From an uncultured Lactobacillus sp. (GTDB lineage: Bacteria > Bacillota > Bacilli > Lactobacillales > Lactobacillaceae), in assembly GCF_947367125.1 (NCBI RefSeq), contig NZ_CANBCQ010000030.1:1-35434 (forward strand): DNA of 35,434 nt, written 5' to 3'. The position numbers were made by a program, and so were the translations under genes. Numbering within the stretch: position 1 is the first letter of the stretch; every line of letters starts with the position of its first letter. Positions 6,575 to 15,010 of this stretch are shown here, one piece after another. The notes under the pieces were generated by a model that saw nothing but the letters and a program-made list of their open reading frames with translations, did no database searches and was not told the origin of the DNA.

Positions 6575-6775
6575 ATGAATCGAGTAAGAGAATATCGTAA
6601 GCAACAACAAATATCACAAATGGAGCTTGCTAGACGGATAGGGGTGGCAAGGCAAACCATTAATTTGATTGAGAATGATAAGTATAATCCATCGCTAGAA
6701 TTGTGCCTGAACTTGGCGCATGCATTAGGGACGGATTTGAATACTTTGTTTTGGGATGGGGATGAAGCAAGATGA
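6575..6775 (+). CDS. Small XRE-family transcriptional regulator
   Basis: A 66-residue protein that is almost entirely a Cro/CI-type HTH (QMELARRIGVARQTINLIEND, then SLELCLNLAHALGTDLNTLF), like the compact YgzD-type repressors of Firmicutes. Its stop overlaps the next start (ATGA at 6772-6775), so it is translationally coupled to a DUF3278-type membrane protein, a pairing common in lactobacilli. The repeated dyads upstream (6479-6547) probably are its operators. Confidence 0.88.
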   Translation: MNRVREYRKQQQISQMELARRIGVARQTINLIENDKYNPSLELCLNLAHALGTDLNTLFWDGDEAR

Positions 6776-7296
6776 GACGAGAAAGTTTATGGCTTAGGTT
6801 TGTCAGATATTGGTATGGCATTGATAGCAAATTAGACGAGCGTCAATTAGCAGAGGTTGAACGAATTGGTAATAATGCCTATGTAATCTCTGGTGTAGTG
6901 GAACTGATCTTGCTGGTTATCACGCTAATCATGGCATTGACTGTCAAAAGTGAAATAGCTTTGTGGTTTTTACCATTAACAATTGCAGTTACGATGCTGT
7001 TGATGAGTATCTATACTTATTTGGCAATGCGAAAATTAAAAATATTCTCTATCGAAATTACAGCAGATGAACGCCCCAAAGCCATTCGTAGAATATGGAT
7101 AAAGGCTACAGTAGCGGGAATAATCGGTGCAGTTTTTGGTACATTAGGTAGCGCACTAGGTACTTCTTCTGTGCAAAATAGTCTAGTAAATGTGCTTGAT
7201 TTTTGGCCGCAAGGTCTATGGCTAGGCGTATGTTGCGGTGCTGGTAGTGCGATGGGAAGAGTGCAGCGATTGAAAGTAGTTAAAGAAGATAAATAA
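6772..7296 (+). CDS. DUF3278-type membrane protein
   Basis: A 174-residue protein with four hydrophobic helices in two pairs (about 40-60, 64-84, 115-135 and 148-163). The N-terminal cytosolic stretch contains YGIDSKLDERQLAEVERIGN, typical of DUF3278 proteins found behind small XRE regulators. Function is unknown; the regulator/membrane protein pair resembles sensor-like couples. Overlaps the regulator gene by 4 nt and is followed by a terminator. Confidence 0.75.
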   Translation: MRRESLWLRFVRYWYGIDSKLDERQLAEVERIGNNAYVISGVVELILLVITLIMALTVKSEIALWFLPLTIAVTMLLMSIYTYLAMRKLKIFSIEITADERPKAIRRIWIKATVAGIIGAVFGTLGSALGTSSVQNSLVNVLDFWPQGLWLGVCCGAGSAMGRVQRLKVVKEDK

Positions 7297-7304
7297 GTAA
7301 ATCG

Positions 7305-7326
7305 AAAGTGGTCGATCCGCTTTTTT
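7305..7326 (+). terminator. Terminator after the DUF3278 gene
   Basis: AAAGTGG-TCGAT-CCGCTTT with one G.T pair, running into TTTTTT. Confidence 0.7.
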
Positions 7327-7381
7327 CATTGAAAAACTATATAATTAAAGTAACAACAAAATTTACAGCGAGGCGAAAAGG

Positions 7382-8689
7382 ATGAAAAAACAAAATAAAA
7401 CTGGCTCAATTGGCGTAGTGGGCGCCACGGCTATCGGTGTCGGTGGCATGATGGGAGCTGGTCTGTATACATTGCTCGGCTTGGCCGCAAAATCTGCTGG
7501 CGTTTGGCTACCGGTATCATTTTTAATTGGAGGTATTGTGGCCGCATTTTCAGTTTATTCATACTCCAAGTTAGGAATGAAATATCCCGATCGGGGCGGA
7601 GCCGCTAAGTTTTTGCTAAAGGAATTCGGTGACGGTCTGCTAGCTGGCGGGATGAATGTCTTCCAGTATATCGGTTGGATTATCGCCATGGCGTTATATG
7701 CGACCGGATTTGCGGAATATGCCTGTCAGTTATTGGGCAAGTCCAGTTCAGGCTGGTTAGGTAAAGCAATCAGTATCGGAATTGTCATCGTGGTTGTGGC
7801 AATTAATATTATGGGTTCCAAACAGGTGGCTCGGGCGCAAACGACAATTATTGCGTTTGAATTGCTTATTTTACTGGCCTTTGTAGCGGTAGGTTTAACT
7901 AAATTGCATGTGCCGACAATTACTAGTTCAAATGGCGGTAATATTGTTGGCGTTCTATCCGCTGCAGGTTTACTTTACGTAACTTATGAAGGCTTTGGCG
8001 TGGTTACTAACGCCGCCGGGAGTATGGTAAATCCTAAAAAGCAGTTGCCGCAAGCACTGTTCTTTTCATTAGGAATCGTTATGGCAATCTATATTGTAGC
8101 TAGTGTAGTTGTAGTGATGACCTTAGGCGTTCAAGGCGCGGTAGCTAATCAAGGTCACGTTTTAGCAACGGCTGGCAAGCTAGTATTAGGCAACTGGGGC
8201 ATGATTTTAATCAGTATTGCAGCACTAGTAGCGACGGCTTCGGCAGTTAATTCGACCATGTTTGGGGATAATAATTTAGCTATTAGAATTGCTAGAATCG
8301 AAGAAATTCCACCTCAGTTTGGTGTAATGACTGAAATCGGTGGCACTTGGGGCTTATTTATCACTTCACTGATCGTTTGTGTTTTCGTAGTGATTTTCCC
8401 TTTGTCAGCTGTCGGTGAGATGGCTAGCCTGGCCTTTTTGCTAGTGTACGCGATGGTCAACTTGGGTCACTTGCGCATTGCCAAGCAGACAGGAGCTAAG
8501 CGCTGGATTTTAGTTTGTTCAGTCATTTTGAATTTAGCTTTATTTGCTTTATTATTTATTCAAACAATTCTCAATCATGAAACTTTAACTTGGATTTCGG
8601 TAATTGCCTTGTTAGTTATCAGTTTTTTAGTTGAATTAGCTTGGCGTAAGAAGAACAAGCGCAACTTACATTGGTTGGGAAAACAATAA
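7382..8689 (+). CDS. APC-superfamily amino-acid permease
   Basis: A 435-residue protein with about 12 membrane helices. The first helix has the amino-acid/polyamine/organocation signature (GATAIGVGGMMGAGLYTLLG), then PDRGGAAKFLLKEFG at the helix 2-3 region and YEGFGVVTNAAGSMVNPKKQLPQAL near helix 6. It would import an amino acid or related amine with protons; the substrate cannot be told from sequence. SD AGGCGAAAAGG precedes the ATG, and a TATAAT (7340-7345) stands upstream with no good -35. It is its own transcription unit, bounded by terminators at 7305 and 8701. Confidence 0.88.
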   Translation: MKKQNKTGSIGVVGATAIGVGGMMGAGLYTLLGLAAKSAGVWLPVSFLIGGIVAAFSVYSYSKLGMKYPDRGGAAKFLLKEFGDGLLAGGMNVFQYIGWIIAMALYATGFAEYACQLLGKSSSGWLGKAISIGIVIVVVAINIMGSKQVARAQTTIIAFELLILLAFVAVGLTKLHVPTITSSNGGNIVGVLSAAGLLYVTYEGFGVVTNAAGSMVNPKKQLPQALFFSLGIVMAIYIVASVVVVMTLGVQGAVANQGHVLATAGKLVLGNWGMILISIAALVATASAVNSTMFGDNNLAIRIARIEEIPPQFGVMTEIGGTWGLFITSLIVCVFVVIFPLSAVGEMASLAFLLVYAMVNLGHLRIAKQTGAKRWILVCSVILNLALFALLFIQTILNHETLTWISVIALLVISFLVELAWRKKNKRNLHWLGKQ

Positions 8690-8700
8690 TTCATGGAATA

Positions 8701-8745
8701 AAAAGTCGATTTTGTTTCGTTTAAGCGATACAAAAATCGACTTTT
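8701..8745 (+). terminator. Terminator after the APC permease
   Basis: AAAAGTCGATTTTG (8701-8714) pairs with CAAAAATCGACTTTT (8731-8745), followed by GTTCTTTTTC. Confidence 0.85.
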
Positions 8746-8829
8746 GTTCTTTTTCTAAGAAAAACAATATCTTTCAATTTGTGATCTAGCTATACTTTCC
8801 TTAACGAATTTCGAAGCGAGGGAAAATGG

Positions 8830-9906
8830 ATGAAAAAGTTGTTGATCACAAGTGCTACGGTTTTAGCTTTATTAATTGAAGGAAATAATACAGTACAGGC
8901 TGCAGTTGAACAAATCGATACATTGCCTAAGAATGCAGAGACTGCTAAAAAGATCAGTATCAAAGAAACGCAAAACAGTGTTTTAACAGGAGATTATGAC
9001 CCAGAAACAAATTTAATTTCCTGGGAAATAAAACTAAATCCTAAAATGGGGAAGTTTACTGGTGACTTAAAATTAGAAAATTTAATTCCAGTGGGTCTAG
9101 TGCTAGATCCGGATACGATTGAAGTAATTAAGAATGATGATTTTATTCAAAATTCTAGTGTCATTAAGTTGAAGCAGAATAAGTTAACGGCGGTCTTTCC
9201 AGCTGAAAAATATTCTGGCAGTACGATTCTGATTAAGTATCAAACGAAGGTGAAGGCTGAACCGACAGAGTCTAACTACCTGCGAGTCAGTCAGGCATTT
9301 AAGTTTGGCGATGATCAGACTAAGGAATATGAGCAAGACGTTAAGTATAATCGTGAAAATAAAGATTTTATCATTGAGCCGCCACGCAAAGAGGCAAGTC
9401 AAGATGATCAGCAAATTTCATTCAAGCCCAAGTCAAAGACTGATGAAACGCACAATGAAGATTGGTTTAAGCGTTTAGCAGAATTGATCGTAGGTAAAAA
9501 AGAAACTACTTCAGATAAAGGAGGTGAAAAGACACAAGAGCAAGTCAAAAATCAAAAGCAGCGGCCTTCCCTAGAAAATACGGACCTTTCACGCACTCCA
9601 ACTGCTAAAGGGCTGACTGGTTTTGATACAAAGACGACTGAGGTAAAAACTAAGGCCCAACCAGTTTCGGGGACAGTGAAATTTGATTCTGACGAAGATG
9701 AGAATGATGAAAAAGATAGTATCGTCTCGCCTAAATCAGAAACCCATCCAAATAAACACCATCTACTCTCTAATGAAAAAACTGATACCTCAAAAACTGG
9801 TGCCAAATTACCTCAAGCTGGTGAAAGTGCAGGCATTATTCTCAGTTTAGTTGGTATTCTTTCACTAGCCATTGGGAAGTTGATTCGAACAAAATTCTTA
9901 AATTAA
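8830..9906 (+). CDS. Cell-wall anchored surface protein with LPQAG sorting signal
   Basis: A 358-residue protein: signal peptide (residues 1-25, cleaved near VQA-A), then a beta-rich domain of about 150 residues (WEIKLNPKMGKFTGDLKLENLIPVG) resembling the Ig-like N-terminal fold of collagen-binding type adhesins. A long polar Lys/Glu/Ser-rich linker follows, then LPQAGE at 327-332, a hydrophobic stretch and basic tail RTKFLN. This is a complete sortase sorting signal with Ala in the Thr position, a variant seen in lactobacilli. Ligand unknown. It appears to be a single gene; SD GCGAGGGAAAA before the ATG. Confidence 0.82.
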   Translation: MKKLLITSATVLALLIEGNNTVQAAVEQIDTLPKNAETAKKISIKETQNSVLTGDYDPETNLISWEIKLNPKMGKFTGDLKLENLIPVGLVLDPDTIEVIKNDDFIQNSSVIKLKQNKLTAVFPAEKYSGSTILIKYQTKVKAEPTESNYLRVSQAFKFGDDQTKEYEQDVKYNRENKDFIIEPPRKEASQDDQQISFKPKSKTDETHNEDWFKRLAELIVGKKETTSDKGGEKTQEQVKNQKQRPSLENTDLSRTPTAKGLTGFDTKTTEVKTKAQPVSGTVKFDSDEDENDEKDSIVSPKSETHPNKHHLLSNEKTDTSKTGAKLPQAGESAGIILSLVGILSLAIGKLIRTKFLN

Positions 9907-10002
9907 GATATTTCCACTAAAATCAGGATTTTCAATAGCAAAAATAGTCTCTTTCACGTATTATTGAGATAGATAAACTTGTATTATGAAAGAGAAACAA
10001 AC

Positions 10003-10779
10003 ATGCCGTACACTATTTCAGAAATTATTGTTTTATTTTTTACTTATTCGGTTATCGGCTGGCTTTGGGAAACCTTTTATTGTTCGATCAAAGACCACCA
10101 TTATGATTACCGGGGATTCTTATTTGGTCCTTACTGCCCCGTATATGGTTTCGCAGTTACGACAATTTTAATTTGTACTCAAGATGTGCGAAACAATATC
10201 TTTCTTTTATTTATAGTAGGGACAATTGTGGCCACCATTTTTGAGTTTGTGGCTAGTTGGCTATTAGAGATAGTCTTTCATATGAAACTTTGGGATTATT
10301 CCAAATTATGGGGAAATATTCAAGGACGCGTTGCACCAATGATTTCATTATTTTGGGGCATTGGCGTGGTTTTATTAGTAAAGTTTGTCCAGCCATTTAT
10401 CCAAAAGATTATTAATGATGAAGAAAAGCTAACGCACGGCTGGTTAGCGGTAGGAATTACGATTGTCATGGGGATCGACTTAGTTTTGACAGTAATCAGT
10501 GTCGAACACTTCCATACGACAACGAAGATGTGGGACGCCCATATCAATCACTTTATCGAACGTGTAAGAGCTAGAGTAGAAAGCCATATGCCTGAAAAAG
10601 GCAAATTGCGGGTTGGCGATTGGCGCCACTCAGTAATTCAGCACTATGATGAGTTGCAACCGCATCAATTGAGCTGGAACCACAAACGTTACTTGAAGAG
10701 TTTCCCTAAGTTAAAAGTTACGGATGCACCTAAGTTCATGGAAATTAAAAAAGAAGTATTGAAGAAAGAAACTAAGTAA
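10003..10779 (+). CDS. CmpB/DUF1113-type membrane protein (putative ABC transporter permease family)
   Basis: A 258-residue protein with five to six hydrophobic helices and the conserved family stretches SVIGWLWETFYCS, RGFLFGPYCPVYGFA, LLEIVFHMKLWDYS and GRVAPMISLFWG. These place it in Pfam ABC_trans_CmpB (PF06541), often annotated as type IV ABC permease though transport is unproven. The C-terminal 90 residues are soluble and basic. Start ATG 10003 (MPYTIS) chosen over an upstream TTG because the AAAGAGAAA purine run sits 7 nt before it. No ATPase gene is adjacent. Confidence 0.82.
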   Translation: MPYTISEIIVLFFTYSVIGWLWETFYCSIKDHHYDYRGFLFGPYCPVYGFAVTTILICTQDVRNNIFLLFIVGTIVATIFEFVASWLLEIVFHMKLWDYSKLWGNIQGRVAPMISLFWGIGVVLLVKFVQPFIQKIINDEEKLTHGWLAVGITIVMGIDLVLTVISVEHFHTTTKMWDAHINHFIERVRARVESHMPEKGKLRVGDWRHSVIQHYDELQPHQLSWNHKRYLKSFPKLKVTDAPKFMEIKKEVLKKETK

Positions 10780-10798
10780 AATTCAATCTTCAACAGTA

Positions 10799-10834
10799 AA
10801 AAAGTGATGATCTAACATAGGATCATCACTTTTT
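10799..10834. terminator. Bidirectional terminator between CmpB-type gene and the B12 operon
   Basis: AAAAAGTGATGATC (10799-10812) pairs perfectly with GATCATCACTTTTT (10821-10834). It serves the plus-strand gene and, on the minus strand, the end of the cobalamin operon. Confidence 0.92.
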
Positions 10835-10835
10835 C

Positions 10836-11396
10836 TTATCCGTTAATTCTATTGGCTTCACGCGTTTTGCTCTTAATCTCGGTGTAGTTATCCAGTACGT
10901 TAGCATAACGACCGAGAGTAAAAAGATAATCGGAAAGGCGATTGATATATTTTAATACGCTATCTGATAATTTTTGTTCTTCTAAACTCAACTTAACTAG
11001 TGCCCGTTCGGCTCGGCGAGCGATGGTTCTGGCATACTGAAGATTGGCACCAGTGACTTTACCACCGGGCAAAATAAATTCAGGAATAGTCGGAATTTTA
11101 GGTGTTAGTTCATCAATTCGCTGTTCAAGTTGCTTAACCGTTTCAGGTGTAATTTCTTGATGGTGCTTTACTACAATATCAGCTTGCAATTGGTACAGCT
11201 TGCGTTGGACGTCTTGTAGTTCATTTCGAAGCTCTAGGCAATTTTTAGATAAATTAGCGATTACTACACCTAAGTAGGATTGCAATTCATCAACGTCGCC
11301 TAAAGCCGCAATTTGCAAGTTATATTTTGGCACCATCTTGCCGGTGACTTGCTTAGTTAAACCTTGATCACCAACTTTAGTATAAATTTTGATCAT
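10836..11396 (-). CDS. pduO: PduO-type ATP:cob(I)alamin adenosyltransferase
   Basis: A 186-residue protein of the PduO-type family: N-terminal ATP-binding motif YTKVGDQGLT, LGDVDELQSYLG, and helix TIARRAERALVKL with the paired arginines used for catalysis. Length equals characterised homologues. It converts cob(I)alamin and ATP to adenosylcobalamin, the cofactor of the ribonucleotide reductase encoded by the first gene of this operon. Start codon overlaps the stop of the ECF S component (ATGA, 11393-11396). Last gene of the operon; no diol dehydratase genes are present, so ribonucleotide reductase is the obvious client. Confidence 0.92.
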   Translation of the reverse strand: MIKIYTKVGDQGLTKQVTGKMVPKYNLQIAALGDVDELQSYLGVVIANLSKNCLELRNELQDVQRKLYQLQADIVVKHHQEITPETVKQLEQRIDELTPKIPTIPEFILPGGKVTGANLQYARTIARRAERALVKLSLEEQKLSDSVLKYINRLSDYLFTLGRYANVLDNYTEIKSKTREANRING

Positions 11397-11926
11397 ATCA
11401 TACCTGCTTTTCGTTTATAATTGGCTAGCGCTAAAGTTAGAGGCTTATATAAAACAAAATAAAAGCCAAAATTTCCCAAGCAGTGATAGGTGTCGAATAA
11501 AAAGCTGCCGGCTACGTAGCCTAAGAATGATGACCAGCCACCCCAGATTGACATGCCGAAGTTAATTAACAAACCGTACACATAACCTAGCAGGGTAGCT
11601 ACAATGACTTGCATCCAGAAATGTTGCCTTAGCGGAGTAGTTTTATCAAGTAAGATTACTACTAAAACGCAGCCGACATAAGCCATAATTTGGGGAATAG
11701 TCCAAATGCCGAAGCCTAGATAGATATTCGATAAGATCATGGTTAAGGCTGACAAGGCAAAACCAAAACCGGCGTCCATTGTTAGGGTAACAATCATAAT
11801 AATGTCAGTTACTGGCTGAACATTAGGAATATCAATAACTTTAAAAATTCTGAGCGTAACGCACATGGCCACTAAGATTGCTAGTAGCGCCAGCGAACGA
11901 ATTTGAATTCTTTCTTTAGTAAGCAT
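11393..11926 (-). CDS. cbrT: ECF transporter S component, probably for cobalamin (CbrT-like)
   Basis: A 177-residue, six-helix protein of the ECF S-component fold (LTKERIQIRSLALLAILVAMCVTLRIF, then DAGFGFALSALTMILSNIYLGFGIWTIPQI). S components bind vitamins and dock on shared EcfA/A'/T modules, which are encoded elsewhere. A cobalamin-specific S component, CbrT, is experimentally known from L. delbrueckii. The position here, between transcobalamin-like proteins and an adenosyltransferase behind a B12-dependent reductase, supports cobalamin as substrate. Its ATG begins 2 nt past the ancestral stop of the upstream DUF4430 gene and lacks a strong SD, so translation was probably coupled to that gene. 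Confidence 0.85.
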   Translation of the reverse strand: MLTKERIQIRSLALLAILVAMCVTLRIFKVIDIPNVQPVTDIIMIVTLTMDAGFGFALSALTMILSNIYLGFGIWTIPQIMAYVGCVLVVILLDKTTPLRQHFWMQVIVATLLGYVYGLLINFGMSIWGGWSSFLGYVAGSFLFDTYHCLGNFGFYFVLYKPLTLALANYKRKAGMI

Positions 11927-11928
11927 TT

Positions 11929-12312
11929 TTATTTAATCCCAGCTAATTTCCAAACTACGCGGTCGTTGCGGTGTAATGGTTGTTGGTAAGCACCTTTAGA
12001 AGCAAACTTGCCGTTGATCGTGTAGGTCCAATAGATGTTCTTGCGCTTGTTTTGGCTTCAGCCAGCGATACTGGTAACGAAACCATTGATGCTTTTGACG
12101 TGCCAGCCTTTTTTCAGACCGGTGATTACTTTGGCATTTTTCTTAACTTTAAAACTCTTGTGGGCAAAGCTCTTGTTGCCTTTCTTAAGCGTGTAATGCA
12201 CTTTGATGTATGAAGCTGCTTGCGCATTAGTAGTTGGTGCAACGCCAGTAAAAAGCAAGCTTACAAATACAGCACCAGTAGTAGTTAAACTGAATAATTT
12301 TGTTTTAGTCAT
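11929..12312 (-). pseudogene. DUF4430 (transcobalamin-like) secreted protein interrupted by an in-frame TGA
   Basis: The first 84 residues (12058-12312) hold a signal peptide (cleaved near NAQA-A) and half a DUF4430 domain: YIKVHYTLKKGNK, ITGLKKGWHVKSINGFVTSIAG. A TGA at 12058-12060 ends it. Exactly in frame beyond, 42 sense codons continue to TAA at 11929-11931 and encode the missing half: SQNKRKNIYWTYTINGKFA, then SKGAYQQ. This matches the paralogue upstream (IDGKAQNPKKKIYWTYTINNK). So a single-base nonsense change explains the break; the rest is intact, suggesting it is recent or read through. A truncated domain should not bind ligand. SD GAGGAG precedes the ATG. Confidence 0.82.
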
Positions 12313-12331
12313 TTTCTTACTCCTCTGATAA

Positions 12332-12724
12332 TTATTTTACTTTTGCTAGGGTGAATTTAATTTTGTCTCGATTATTAACAGTTTGCTCATTAGCGCCCTT
12401 AGAGGCAAACTTGTTGTTAATCGTATAGGTCCAGTAGATCTTTTTCTTAGGATTTTGGGCTTTGCCATCAATAGCAGTAATTAGCCCTTTAGTTTCTTTA
12501 ACATGCCAAGCTTTTTTTAAGCCGGTAATTACCTTGACTTTTTTAGGAACTTTTACGGTTTTAGTACCGATAGTCTTTTTATTTTCTTTTAAAGTGTAAT
12601 TAACTGAAATTTGGTTAGTTGCACTTTTTTTGGTGGCAGAATTATTGTTAGAACATGCAGTTAAAGCTAGGGTAAAGAAAGTAATAATTGCAAAAAATAA
12701 ATTAAGTTTGCGTTTGCTCTTCAT
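12332..12724 (-). CDS. DUF4430 lipoprotein, transcobalamin-like
   Basis: A 130-residue protein: lipoprotein signal with lipobox LTAC (Cys24), Asn/Ser/Lys linker, then one DUF4430 domain (about 40-130) with ITGLKKAWHVKETKGLITAIDG, KKKIYWTYTINN and SKGANEQ. DUF4430 is related to the C-terminal cobalamin-binding domain of transcobalamin and intrinsic factor. It would sit on the outer face of the membrane and could capture cobalamin for the ECF S component encoded two genes on (inference). ATG 12724 chosen because CGGAGG lies 6 nt upstream, within the 16-nt gap after rtpR. Confidence 0.85.
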   Translation of the reverse strand: MKSKRKLNLFFAIITFFTLALTACSNNNSATKKSATNQISVNYTLKENKKTIGTKTVKVPKKVKVITGLKKAWHVKETKGLITAIDGKAQNPKKKIYWTYTINNKFASKGANEQTVNNRDKIKFTLAKVK

Positions 12725-12740
12725 TTTTTCCTCCGAATAT

Positions 12741-14972
12741 TTACTTAATTGGGCAAGCACCGCCGGCACAATCTGATTGGTCGACTAGTTCTAAGCCTTT
12801 TTGATCATCATTTTGTTTAGTAAAGACTTCTTCAACATTGGCAGTAATTAAAGCGGTTCTTTCTTCGTAAGTCTTTTTATCGATTGGTTCTTTAGGAGCT
12901 TGCTTAAGTGAGCCACCATAATAAGGCAATAATGAAGTTGACTTAATAGTATGGCGGTATTGGTAAAGCAGTGAGGCTATCTGATTGCTTTCGTCACTTT
13001 GAAAAGTAACGGTACAGCTGACAGCATTGTCTGACCAATAAGTTTGCAAAAATGCTTGGGTTGCGAATTGCTCTGCAATAGAAACCGTTCCGGCTGAAGC
13101 GAAGTTTTTACTATCAGCGTGAGCGGCACGAAGCGGAAATTCAACACAGATTGTATTTGGTGTGTAAATATCTGGCTCAGTGTGATAACCGCATTCTTTT
13201 AATGCTGGTAAAAGGGGATCGCTAGCTTGGAAACGAATCCGTTGAATTAAATAGCCAGCATAGTGGAAATGCATCCCTTCGCTCACTCCAGCTAACTTAG
13301 CTACCGTACCTGAAGGCTTAACAGTAGTGTGCTTGATCGACTCGTTGCAACCTAATTCTTGGCTGTAAGCCTTATCTGCATTAACTACAGCTTGGTATAA
13401 ATCATTAGCTCGCTTAATTGCTTGTGGGTCATAGATTGGCTTTTTGATCTCTTGACCACTTTCTTCATCAACTGCATTTTCAAAGTCAGTGACGACGCGG
13501 TGACCGAGGTCATTTAAAATCCAGTCTTGAATTCCTGACATTGAAACCCCAATTCGGCGATTCTTATGAATAATTTTGCGTGAGATTTCCCAATCGTAAG
13601 AGCTGAAGGTAACTCGCTTAGTATACCGAGCAGCCAAGGCAAAGGCTTCCTTAAGATCCCAGCCTTCTTGTTCTGCGACATAAGGGAAAACTTCGAAGAG
13701 ATTACATGGCTCACCATTAGCTAAAGAAATTTCGCCACAAGGATTGGTTCCTTCAACACTCTCGTCAATTCCAGCTTGGTAGCCATCCGCAATTCGACCA
13801 TAATTGCGTGAAAGATCAAGGTTGACGATTCCAGGCTCACCGTTGTGTAAAATTCCGTCGGCGATCGGACCATAATTATTAAATTTAGAATTAATGGCCA
13901 CGCTATTGTTAGAAGCCCAGCGGTGGTGGTAAAGCTTTTCTTTATCTTGCTTCATCTTGATAAAGTCTTGGTTGTCACTAGAGCCTAAGGCTAATTCAGC
14001 TGAGCGGCGCACATTGCCAGCAACTACAGTTTTGCCAATTAAGTTACAAATATCGGTCCCATCAACAGCGGTTAATCTACTGCCGACGCGCGCATTAATG
14101 ACATTGTTGATATCGATGAGCATTTCGACTAAGGGCATAGGTCCTGAAGCAGTACCGCCAAAGCCGTGAATCTTAGCACCGTAAGGACGAATATCTGAAA
14201 TATCAAGTACCAATTTGGTCTTGTGATCTGGGTTAGTAGCGTTAAAGTGCATGTCGATTAAACGAGCATTAGCTAAGACCCAGCCTTCACGTGTATCAGG
14301 CAATTTGTAATAAATTGTGTCATCGTCATTGTTTTGCTTCTCCCATTCGTCTTTATCAATAGCACCGACTTTAAGAGAAGCAGCGTAAGAGGCGCTTCTT
14401 TTGTCGATAACTACGGCTAAATCTACTTTATGATCGATTGGAGGAATTTGAGCAATATTTTCGTTGACCACTGAGAAACCAACGCCGCCGCCTTTCATTA
14501 ATTGATCAAATAAGAAGGAGAAAGGCATTGAAACGGCTTTTTGCGCAGGATCAAGATAATCGGGAACAATATGACTATCGCCGTAATTTTGAGGACGGAT
14601 GGCGATGAACCAACAATTGTTTAAAGAATCACCGTTACGTTTTTGATAATCAGTACCTGAAATCCAAAGATTACGACCAGATGGAGTCGCAGCTAAGCCA
14701 TAGACTAAACGAAATAGCTTTTGTGCTTCAGTAGTCAATTCTGCGATTACATCGGCAGACGGATTATCTTGTAAACGAGGATCAAGATTAATATTGCCTT
14801 CAATAACTCGTTTGACAGTTTCATCCCAATTCTCGGCTCTATTTTGGTCAGGAAGCCAGCGGGCATAAGTTCTCTTGTAGGTAACCCAACCTAATTCTCC
14901 CCAATGAGGTTTAACTTTTTGTTTCACTGAATCGATGAAGTCAGGATCCAGTTTAATTCTTATGGTAGGCAT
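12741..14972 (-). CDS. rtpR: Adenosylcobalamin-dependent (class II) ribonucleoside-triphosphate reductase
   Basis: A 743-residue protein, near the 739 of the L. leichmannii enzyme. The five functional cysteines are present with a constant +4 offset: Cys120 (SLNNCW) and Cys423 (EPCNLFE) as the redox pair, Cys412 with Glu414 (NPCGEIS) as thiyl-radical site, Cys735 and Cys740 (DCAGGACPIK) as the C-terminal shuttle pair. It reduces NTPs to dNTPs using adenosylcobalamin and thioredoxin. Start at ATG 14972 (MPTIRIKL) with AGGAG upstream; the frame stays open further upstream through the NrdR-like boxes and is not coding there. First gene of the operon running to pduO. Confidence 0.97.
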   Translation of the reverse strand: MPTIRIKLDPDFIDSVKQKVKPHWGELGWVTYKRTYARWLPDQNRAENWDETVKRVIEGNINLDPRLQDNPSADVIAELTTEAQKLFRLVYGLAATPSGRNLWISGTDYQKRNGDSLNNCWFIAIRPQNYGDSHIVPDYLDPAQKAVSMPFSFLFDQLMKGGGVGFSVVNENIAQIPPIDHKVDLAVVIDKRSASYAASLKVGAIDKDEWEKQNNDDDTIYYKLPDTREGWVLANARLIDMHFNATNPDHKTKLVLDISDIRPYGAKIHGFGGTASGPMPLVEMLIDINNVINARVGSRLTAVDGTDICNLIGKTVVAGNVRRSAELALGSSDNQDFIKMKQDKEKLYHHRWASNNSVAINSKFNNYGPIADGILHNGEPGIVNLDLSRNYGRIADGYQAGIDESVEGTNPCGEISLANGEPCNLFEVFPYVAEQEGWDLKEAFALAARYTKRVTFSSYDWEISRKIIHKNRRIGVSMSGIQDWILNDLGHRVVTDFENAVDEESGQEIKKPIYDPQAIKRANDLYQAVVNADKAYSQELGCNESIKHTTVKPSGTVAKLAGVSEGMHFHYAGYLIQRIRFQASDPLLPALKECGYHTEPDIYTPNTICVEFPLRAAHADSKNFASAGTVSIAEQFATQAFLQTYWSDNAVSCTVTFQSDESNQIASLLYQYRHTIKSTSLLPYYGGSLKQAPKEPIDKKTYEERTALITANVEEVFTKQNDDQKGLELVDQSDCAGGACPIK

Positions 14973-15010
14973 AAAAAACTCACTCCTAAAAGTTATTATT
15001 GTTTCACAAA

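Noticed and set aside
11980-12213. Plus-strand ORF opposite the DUF4430 pseudogene
   Set aside because: It is the antisense of a conserved domain shared with the upstream paralogue and has no RBS; a shadow.
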